The translations under genes and the position numbers were made by a program. Below, in pieces: positions 1 to 4,937 of a stretch of DNA of 7,509 nucleotides. Where the stretch lies: contig CAJYKO010000098.1 in the NCBI GenBank assembly GCA_913775215.1, positions 1-7,509 of the forward strand, given 5' to 3'. This stretch comes from an uncultured Devosia sp. (GTDB taxonomy: Bacteria > Pseudomonadota > Alphaproteobacteria > Rhizobiales > Devosiaceae). Position 1 is the stretch's first letter, and each line of letters starts with the position of its first letter. The notes below the pieces were generated by a model. The model saw only the letters and a program-made list of their open reading frames with translations, did not search any database and was not told the DNA's origin.

Positions 1-235
1 TGCCGAAATCGCCACGCAACATGCCGAACAGCCAATTGCCGAACCGGAGGATGGCCGGATCATCGAGCCCCATCTGGAGGCGCAGCGCCGCGACGGATTC
101 GGGCGTCGCATTGATGCCGAGGATGAAACGCGCGGGATCGCCGGGGAGCAGGTCGAGCAGCAGGAAGATGACAGCAGCGGCGATGAGGAGGGTGACGAGA
201 AAGCCCGCGAGGCGGCGGAGGATGTAGAGGGTCAT
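1..235 (-). CDS. ABC transporter permease, DppB/OppB type (partial, N-terminal 78 residues)
   Basis: This is the inner-membrane permease of a peptide/nickel-type ABC importer, cut by the left edge of the window. Translation from the ATG at 235-233 starts MTLYILRRLAGFLVTLLIAA, the usual opening of DppB-like permeases (short cytoplasmic start, YILRRL, then a first membrane helix at about residues 9-29). The family hallmark LLPGDPA follows directly after the helix. Next comes a periplasmic segment with MGLDDPAILRFGNW and MLRGDFG, matching the usual 'GLD-P---RY--W------GDFG' pattern. It lies 129 bp downstream of the substrate-binding-protein gene on the same strand, so the two very likely form one operon. 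The remaining permease and ATPase genes would lie beyond position 1. The only G-rich Shine-Dalgarno-like stretch (complement of 247-251) sits inside an inverted-repeat arm. The substrate cannot be told from this fragment. Confidence 0.9.
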   Translation of the reverse strand, partial: MTLYILRRLAGFLVTLLIAAAVIFLLLDLLPGDPARFILGINATPESVAALRLQMGLDDPAILRFGNWLFGMLRGDFG

Positions 236-242
236 GGATGAT

Positions 243-350
243 AAGACCCCCACCTAACCTCCCCCTGGTAAGTGGAGGGATTCCACGGTGATTGCTTAAA
301 GCCGCGATGCATTCCCTCCCCCCAACGGGGGGAGGTCAGGTAAGGGTCTT
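243..350. repeat. GC-rich intergenic inverted repeat (two ~38-bp arms)
   Basis: Arms at 243-280 and 313-350 are near-perfect inverted copies. The left arm reads AAGACCCCCACCTAACCTCC and continues. The complement of the right arm reads AAGACCCTTACCTGACCTCC and continues, with both ending GGAGGGA. Each arm is itself partly self-complementary (CCTCCC...GGAGGG at 258-279; CCTCCCCCC-AAC-GGGGGGAGG at 315-335). The 32 bases between the arms look unique. The element fills most of the gap between the substrate-binding-protein stop and the permease start. Its C/T-rich 'CCTNACCTCCCC' look resembles dispersed palindromes often found between genes in alphaproteobacteria; that resemblance is from memory and untested. 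In RNA it would fold into a strong hairpin, which could lower permease expression relative to the binding protein, as REP-type elements do in other ABC operons. This role is inferred. Confidence 0.8.
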
Positions 351-364
351 GGGGCCCAAAAGCC

Positions 365-1843
365 TTATTCAACCCAATGCACGTCGCGCAGCACCACGCC
401 TTCGACGGGCGCGTTCTGCCACATGCCATCGAGCTTGGCGTTCCACACACCGGTTTGCGCCAGTTCGAAGAGATAGCCGTTGACCGCATCCTTGGCGATG
501 ATGGTCTGCATTTGCTGGGCCAGTTCCTTGCGCTTGGCCTCGTCGGTCGTGGCATTGAGCGTCTCGTTAAGGGCCTGGAATTCAGGATTGTTGTAGCCGA
601 AGTAGTAGTCGGAATTGGCATAGATGCCAATGTCGAACGGCTCGACATGGCTGATGATCGTGAGGTCGAAGTCCTTGTTGGCAAAGACGTCTTCCAGCCA
701 CTGCGCCCATTCCATGTTGATCAGCTCGAGCTTGATGCCGATCTTGGCGAAGTCGCTCGCAATGATCTGGCCGGACGTGCGGGCGTAGGCGACCGGCGGT
801 AGCTTCAGCGTTGCCGAGAACCCGTCAGGATAGCCGGCTTGGGTCAGCAGTTCCTTGGCCTTTTCAAGGTCGAAGGGATAGGTGTTGGTCAGATCGATAT
901 AATAGGGATTGTGCGGCGCAAAATGGCTGCCGATCGGCACGCCATAGCCATAGGTCGCGCCATCGATGATTTCCTGGCGGTTGATGGCATGAGCCATCGC
1001 CTGGCGTACTTCGAGCTTGTTGAACGGCTCTTTTGCATTGTTGGTCGAAAGGATCGTCTCGCCTTCGGTCGTGCCGACCAGAACCTTGAACTGCGGATTG
1101 TTTTCAAAAACCGGCAGCGCTTCGGCTGAGAAGTTATAGGTGCCGTCGATGTCTCCGGCCAGCAGCGCATTGGTCATCGTCGCCGTATCGCCGATGAAGA
1201 CATAGGTCGCCTTGGTCAGTGCCGGCTTCTCGCCCCAATAGGGACCGTACTGCTCGAGAATGATGCGGCTGCCACGATCCCATTGTACGAAGGCAAAGGG
1301 GCCAGTGCCGATCGGTTGGGTGGCGTTGTTGTCAGCGCTTTCCGGCGCCACGATAACAGCGTCGCCGCGGCCGATATTGAAGAGGAAGAGCCCATCCGGC
1401 CGCGAGAGCTTGATTTCGACGGTCAGCGGATCAACGACAGTGACGCTATCGATAGCTTCATAAAGCGCCTTTTGCGCATTGACGCTGTTTTCGGCGAGGA
1501 TACGGTCGAAGGTGAACTTGACGTCTTCGGCATCAAAGCTTGTGCCGTCGTGGAAGGTCACACCGTCATGGAGCTTGAAATCATAGGTGAGACCATCCTC
1601 GCTGATGGTCCATTCCGACGCGAGGCCTGGCTGCACGGCGCCGTTCTGGTCGATACGGGTCAGACCCTCGAAAACGTTCTGGTAGACGACCACGTCGATG
1701 GCTTCCGCAGCGCCCGCCGTTGGATCCAAGGCCGGCGGCTCAAGCGGCGCGCCAACGCGAATCTCGGTGGATTGCGCCATGGCAAGGCTGGTGGCCAACA
1801 GCAAACCGGCACTGGCCAGCGCGAGGGATTTGGTCACTCTCAT
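365..1843 (-). CDS. ABC transporter substrate-binding protein, family 5 (peptide/nickel type)
   Basis: This periplasmic solute receptor feeds the permease encoded just downstream. The 492-residue product begins with a Sec signal peptide (MRVTKSLALASAGLLLATSL, cleavage likely after AMA at residue 23); there is no lipobox cysteine. The SBP_bac_5 signature spans residues 73-113 (GLASEW...DGLTYDFKLHDGVTFHDG...DAEDVKF). Later family patterns also fit: PIGTGPFAF, EVRQAMAHAINRQEI, PYYID and DLEKAKELLTQAGYPDG. The length is normal for the family. The ATG at 1843 is preceded by GGGAG at a suitable distance. An inverted repeat and a DppB-type permease gene follow on the same strand, which supports an import operon. 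Family 5 proteins bind di- and oligopeptides, nickel, opines, some sugars and other solutes, so the ligand cannot be named. The family call is firm and the substrate is open. Confidence 0.93.
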   Translation of the reverse strand: MRVTKSLALASAGLLLATSLAMAQSTEIRVGAPLEPPALDPTAGAAEAIDVVVYQNVFEGLTRIDQNGAVQPGLASEWTISEDGLTYDFKLHDGVTFHDGTSFDAEDVKFTFDRILAENSVNAQKALYEAIDSVTVVDPLTVEIKLSRPDGLFLFNIGRGDAVIVAPESADNNATQPIGTGPFAFVQWDRGSRIILEQYGPYWGEKPALTKATYVFIGDTATMTNALLAGDIDGTYNFSAEALPVFENNPQFKVLVGTTEGETILSTNNAKEPFNKLEVRQAMAHAINRQEIIDGATYGYGVPIGSHFAPHNPYYIDLTNTYPFDLEKAKELLTQAGYPDGFSATLKLPPVAYARTSGQIIASDFAKIGIKLELINMEWAQWLEDVFANKDFDLTIISHVEPFDIGIYANSDYYFGYNNPEFQALNETLNATTDEAKRKELAQQMQTIIAKDAVNGYLFELAQTGVWNAKLDGMWQNAPVEGVVLRDVHWVE

Positions 1844-1971
1844 ATTTGTCTCCCAGAGGTCGGACGCAGTCCCGCGTCACGCGGCTAGGTATAGGCAAAC
1901 TTGCCGCGCCATGCACCCGGTTACTGGACCAAACTTTTCGCTTAGATGCCCTGCATTTGGGACAAACAACT
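1844..1971 (-). promoter_or_regulatory. Upstream region of the ABC operon, with a small palindrome
   Basis: This 128-bp gap separates the kinase-like gene from the substrate-binding-protein gene on the same strand. Read on the minus strand it contains TATACC (complement of 1906-1911) as a possible -10, but no good -35 at 16-18 bp, so no promoter is assigned firmly. A perfect 5-bp stem, CCGCG-TCA-CGCGG (1872-1884), lies about 29 bp upstream of the start codon and could be a small operator or a leader hairpin. The Shine-Dalgarno GGGAG follows. I see no convincing rho-independent terminator after the kinase-like gene, only a weak CAAC-TGAA-GTTG stem overlapping its stop codon. Confidence 0.3.
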
Positions 1972-4542
1972 TCAGTTGGTCTGAGGCGAGGAGAGATCGA
2001 CGAGATCGGCCGGAATTCTGAGGGTGAAGAGCACGCCGCTTTCGCCTGCCGGATCGACCGAAAGCGACACAGTGTTGACGGCAAGGAGCGAACGGGTCAG
2101 CGCAAGGCCGACGCTTGACCTGACCGGCGCCAGGGCTTGGCCGGTGCGGCTGACACCGTCGCGGAAAACGACGAAACGCTCGGCCATGTCGACGCCATGG
2201 TTGGAATTGTCGCGGACATGGATGGCGATGCCGCCATCATCAAGCCGCTGTGCCGAAATCACCACAGTGCTGCCTACCGGGCTCTGATCTATGGCGCTGG
2301 CCAGAAGATTAAGCACTGCCTGGGTCAGTGAAGCGCGGTCGGCTGTGACGCGCGGCAGCGTTTCCGAAATGGCATTGCGCAGGATGATCCGCCCGGCATT
2401 GGCTTGGTTGCGGATGCGCAAGACGCAGGTTTCAAGAAGTTCCGTCAGGTCGAGGCTGGCGCGCTCGGCGAGATATTTGCCTTCGCGGAGCCGCGCATAG
2501 TCTTCGAGCTCATCGACCAAAGCGGCAATATCGTTCCCGGCCGCGGCAATGTCATCGGCATAGGTCTGATAGCGCTCGTCGCCGAGTTCGCCAAAAGCCT
2601 TGCCGCGCAGCAGTTCCGCAAAGCCGATTATTGTATTGAGAGGTCGGCGTACCCCGCGGCTGATGCGGGCCAGAAGCGCGGGATCGGCGTCCGATCCGCC
2701 GGAAATCCGCCGCGGCACGACACTGCGCGGGCGAACAAAGGCAAAGTAGCCGCTGACAGTACCGGCTTGGCCCTGAGCGAAGAGGATGATCTCCGATTTG
2801 CCATCGGCCGATTGAAGCATGATCGACGGGCGCTCGGTTTCAGCAAACCGGGCCGGGCGCTCGAGAAAGGCGCGAAGAGCAATGCCGTCTTCCGGCAAGG
2901 TCAGTTCGGCAAGCGTCTTGCCAAGAATGCTTGAGCCCGCACCCAGGGCCGCACTTGCCGAGGGATCGACGACCCGCACCACGCCTGCGCGGCTGGCTTC
3001 GATGAAACCATCGCCACGCAATTCGGCAAAGGCCTTGGCAAAGGCGCGCACTGCATCTTCATGGCCGGTGCGCACTTCGGTCGCGCTGGCTGATAGCATC
3101 AGCGCCGGGCGGCCCTGCCAGGACGTCGATTGGAGGCGGGCCGTAACCGGCACCAGCGTGCCATCCTTCTGGACCAGATGATTGACCGGGCCGGCGCTTT
3201 CTTCCCCACTGCTGGAAGGGAAAACCGCCGTCAGGCCAGCTTGGCGCAGGGCCTCGACCGATTCATAACCGATCATTTCGGTAATGGCGCGATTGGCGAA
3301 AAGGATTTGCTGGTCGCGGAACACGAGAATGCCGAGCGGCAACCGGTTGAGCACCAGCGTTTCCCCGCCGAGATTGACGAGCGAGCCACTGGCCGCGGCG
3401 GCCGGCACCACATCCTGCGCTGTCGGCGTGGGTTGCGAGGCGCTACGATCTCCAAGGCCGACACGATCGTTAAGAATGCGCGAGAGCTCGTCGAAATTAT
3501 AGCGCGACACGCGTTCAACGAGATCGGGCACCGCGCCGGCGGGGAAGAGCGCGTCGTCCTCGGTGGCAGGAAGCGCTGGCGCCTGTTCGGTTTCGAAGGG
3601 CGTAACTTTTGCGCGGAAGCCGCGCCCGGTGATCTTGAAGAGCTGTGGCGATGCAAGTTCGGCCGTTTCCGGCTCGGCAGACCTATCCACTTCCACTGGT
3701 GGTGGCGCATCGTCCGCTTCATTGAGCGGGGTGTAAAGGTCTTCGTCAGCAGCCAGCCTGTCGACAAGCGCAGTCAGGCTGCGGAAGAGGGGGCGTTCTT
3801 CTTCTGCGCGAGGCTCTGCTGCTTCGAGCGTAGGCTCCGAAAGGTCTTCAGCAAAGTCGTCGTCGTGCGCCGAAGCCAAGGCGTGTTGGGGTTGGGGCGG
3901 CCCATACACAGATTCCGGATCGGTCTCCTGCCAATTGTGCAGCTCGCGCACATAGGCATCGTCTTCGGCAATGGCCGTTTGGATCGCCCCGGGCGTTTCG
4001 TCAGCAGATTCATCGACCGAGGACGCCGATGCGGCTTCCTCGGGCTGAACTTCGGCAAAGGTTGCTTCAACGACCTCGTCCGGTTCCCTGGCGTAATTTT
4101 CGGGCCCGTCTTCTTCGATTACAGGAGCGCTGTCCACGCGCGTCTCATCCCGCGTCTGCGCTGCAAAGGCCTCAAGAATATCGGAAGCGATCGGATCGAC
4201 TGAAACGATGAGAAGGCTTGGGTCTTCCCCCATGAGCTGCACGGGCGTTGTCGCACAGGTGGCGGAGGCGGGCTTGTCGCCGGCATCGAACTGGATCCGG
4301 GCCAGGCTCGTACGGCCAGGCGAGCCAAGCCGGATGGTGCGCGCGACCTGGCCTTTGAGCGGCACGGCCAGCGGAGCAAGTTTCAGCCCGCTTTTCTTGA
4401 TCTTGGCCAGGAATAGGGTGGCTGCCGGATTTGACCAGATAAGCCTCTGGCCATCACCTGACCACAGCCATGCCGGCCGCGCATCCTGCGCGTGCTGCAG
4501 CACCCGGCGGGCATTCGGTGATGTTGTCCAGTCGGCATCCAT
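1972..4542 (-). CDS. PdhS/DivL-like PAS sensor kinase homologue with degenerate catalytic site (putative pseudokinase)
   Basis: This is an 856-residue soluble protein with no membrane helix. In order it has: a PAS-like start (RPAWLWSGDGQRLIWSNPAA); a long acidic Ala/Glu/Asp-rich, probably disordered stretch (about 130-350); a PAS domain (about 395-487, LPLGILVFRDQQILFANRAI); a second PAS-like segment (about 495-600); a HisKA-type hairpin (about 622-690); and a HATPase_c-like domain (about 735-845). The HisKA helix keeps the PdhS/PleC/DivJ pattern (PLNTIIGFAELL, then GELGDERYQTYADDI), but the H-box reads SRGVRRPL where active kinases have SHELRTPL. Arg629 (bases 2656-2658) therefore replaces the phosphoacceptor His. 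In the N-box Asn745 remains but Ser749 replaces the second Asn. The G1 box is DNSNHG and the G2 box lacks GLGL. I prefer the ATG at 4542; the frame stays open to a TTG at 4587 (871 residues), but that overlaps a palindrome. Known PdhS relatives control cell division through DivK and CtrA. Loss of kinase activity here is inferred. Confidence 0.85.
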   Translation of the reverse strand: MDADWTTSPNARRVLQHAQDARPAWLWSGDGQRLIWSNPAATLFLAKIKKSGLKLAPLAVPLKGQVARTIRLGSPGRTSLARIQFDAGDKPASATCATTPVQLMGEDPSLLIVSVDPIASDILEAFAAQTRDETRVDSAPVIEEDGPENYAREPDEVVEATFAEVQPEEAASASSVDESADETPGAIQTAIAEDDAYVRELHNWQETDPESVYGPPQPQHALASAHDDDFAEDLSEPTLEAAEPRAEEERPLFRSLTALVDRLAADEDLYTPLNEADDAPPPVEVDRSAEPETAELASPQLFKITGRGFRAKVTPFETEQAPALPATEDDALFPAGAVPDLVERVSRYNFDELSRILNDRVGLGDRSASQPTPTAQDVVPAAAASGSLVNLGGETLVLNRLPLGILVFRDQQILFANRAITEMIGYESVEALRQAGLTAVFPSSSGEESAGPVNHLVQKDGTLVPVTARLQSTSWQGRPALMLSASATEVRTGHEDAVRAFAKAFAELRGDGFIEASRAGVVRVVDPSASAALGAGSSILGKTLAELTLPEDGIALRAFLERPARFAETERPSIMLQSADGKSEIILFAQGQAGTVSGYFAFVRPRSVVPRRISGGSDADPALLARISRGVRRPLNTIIGFAELLRGKAFGELGDERYQTYADDIAAAGNDIAALVDELEDYARLREGKYLAERASLDLTELLETCVLRIRNQANAGRIILRNAISETLPRVTADRASLTQAVLNLLASAIDQSPVGSTVVISAQRLDDGGIAIHVRDNSNHGVDMAERFVVFRDGVSRTGQALAPVRSSVGLALTRSLLAVNTVSLSVDPAGESGVLFTLRIPADLVDLSSPQTN

Positions 4543-4567
4543 AGACAGCGTTTTGTCGCCAATTTTG

Positions 4568-4588
4568 TTTGTACCAGTTTGGCACAAA
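4568..4588. promoter_or_regulatory. Operator-like palindrome upstream of the kinase-like gene
   Basis: TTTGTACCA (4568-4576), GTT, TGGCACAAA (4580-4588) is a 9-bp inverted repeat with one mismatch and a 3-bp centre. It lies 25 bp upstream of the preferred ATG at 4542, a place suited to repressor binding or to a 5'-leader structure. It covers the alternative TTG start. On the plus strand it is followed by a run of five T (4589-4593), so it could also act as a weak plus-strand terminator, though no plus-strand gene precedes it. The binding factor is unknown. Confidence 0.4.
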
Positions 4589-4678
4589 TTTTTCAGGGTT
4601 CTTTAAGTGTTCTTCATTATCGCGCCGCCGAAAACGAATCCAGTCCGGCAAACGCATCGTGCCCATCCAATCGGCATA

Positions 4679-4686
4679 ATGGTTAA
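4679..4686 (-). promoter_or_regulatory. Possible CtrA half-site (TTAACCAT)
   Basis: The minus strand reads TTAACCAT, the eight-base half-site described for the alphaproteobacterial cell-cycle regulator CtrA (full site TTAA-N7-TTAA). No second TTAA is found at the N7 spacing on either side, so this is a half-site only. It lies 137 bp upstream of the preferred start of the kinase-like gene. An 8-bp match can arise by chance; the gene's relation to the DivK-CtrA pathway is the reason to note it. Confidence 0.3.
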
Positions 4687-4776
4687 ACGGCAGGTGCTAA
4701 CGAATGGTCACAACCTTCAGCCAATCGTTATCCCACGGGCTCTTTGCTCGACTGTCCACAGGTCGAAAATCGGTGC

Positions 4777-4805
4777 TTGTCATTCCGCAAATCTCGACCT
4801 ATGTT
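4777..4805 (+). promoter_or_regulatory. Sigma70-type promoter for tRNA-His
   Basis: TTGTCA (4777-4782) matches the -35 consensus in five of six bases. TATGTT (4800-4805) matches the -10 in four of six, with an exact 17-bp spacer. Transcription would start near 4812, giving a leader of about 36 nt before the mature tRNA. An imperfect hairpin sequence at 4748-4766 lies just upstream of the -35. Confidence 0.55.
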
Positions 4806-4847
4806 CCGCGCCAATTCGACCGGCGCCGCATGGCCGCCCGGTTTTGA

Positions 4848-4924
4848 GCCGCCTTAGCTCAGTTGGTTAGAGCGCTAGATTGTGGATCTAGAGGTCCCCC
4901 GTTCGATCCGGGGAGGCGGTACCA
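4848..4924 (+). tRNA. tRNA-His (anticodon GTG), CCA encoded
   Basis: A complete cloverleaf can be drawn by hand: acceptor GCCGCCT/AGGCGGT (4848-4854 with 4914-4920); D-stem GCTC/GAGC (4857-4860, 4870-4873); anticodon stem CTAGA/TCTAG (4875-4879, 4887-4891) around the loop TTGTGGA; and T-stem CCCCG/CGGGG around TTCGATC (4897-4913). The anticodon GTG (4882-4884) reads His codons. The discriminator is A73 (4921), followed by an encoded CCA. The first acceptor pair is G1-U72, and no G-1:C73 pair can be formed, because the base before G1 is A and base 73 is A. This non-canonical form is known from a group of alphaproteobacteria with a divergent histidyl-tRNA synthetase. The CCA end lies 13 bp from the stop of the opposing TadG-like gene. 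Confidence 0.96.
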
Positions 4925-4937
4925 CCCTTCCTTGCTA

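Larger units (their letters stand above)
4589..4847. other. Divergent intergenic region between the kinase-like gene and tRNA-His
   Basis: About 260 bp without a convincing protein gene. It holds, from left to right: a possible minus-strand -10 GATAAT (complement of 4616-4621) with no good -35; a GANTC methylation-type site, GAATC (4636-4640); a CtrA half-site, TTAACCAT (complement of 4679-4686); an imperfect hairpin TCGACTG...CAGGTCGA (4748-4766); and the tRNA promoter (4777-4805). The region is visibly more AT-rich than the flanking coding DNA between about 4561 and 4690, as expected for regulatory DNA. Confidence 0.6.

Noticed and set aside
232..684. 150-residue minus-strand frame, Ser/Arg/Pro-rich, covering the repeat and the end of the substrate-binding-protein gene
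   Set aside because: It is an out-of-frame overlap with a firm gene plus translation of the palindromic repeat, with no protein-like motif.
1283..1888. 201-residue plus-strand open frame opposite the substrate-binding protein
   Set aside because: It is a shadow of the well-supported family-5 binding protein and carries no motif of its own.
1950..1985. Terminator after the kinase-like gene
   Set aside because: Only a 4-bp CAAC/GTTG stem overlapping the stop codon, with a short interrupted T-run; too weak to call.
3130..4203. 357-residue plus-strand open frame opposite the kinase-like gene
   Set aside because: It is antisense to a gene with clear PAS and kinase-fold motifs. Its translation is Arg/Gly/Phe-rich with no recognisable domain and no ribosome site; this is the usual open antisense frame of high-GC DNA.
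4608..4650. Sigma70 promoter for the kinase-like gene using GATAAT at 4616-4621
   Set aside because: The -10 is good but no hexamer at 16-18 bp spacing matches TTGACA in more than two positions, so it is not annotated as a promoter.
4454..4666. 70-residue minus-strand frame starting MGTMRLPDWIRF, overlapping the start of the kinase-like gene
   Set aside because: The first half is not obviously nonsense (Trp- and Lys-rich), but there is no clear Shine-Dalgarno. It runs through the operator-like palindrome and ends out of frame inside the kinase-like gene. It is probably chance, though a conservation check could overturn this.
4728..4760. DnaA-box-like sequences TTATCCCAC and CTGTCCACA
   Set aside because: They have three and two mismatches to TTATCCACA and there is no cluster or origin-type gene nearby; not enough for an origin or a DnaA-controlled promoter.
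4900..4924. 3' end of tRNA-His as a possible phage or island attachment site
   Set aside because: No direct repeat of the tRNA 3' end, integrase or phage gene is seen in the window.
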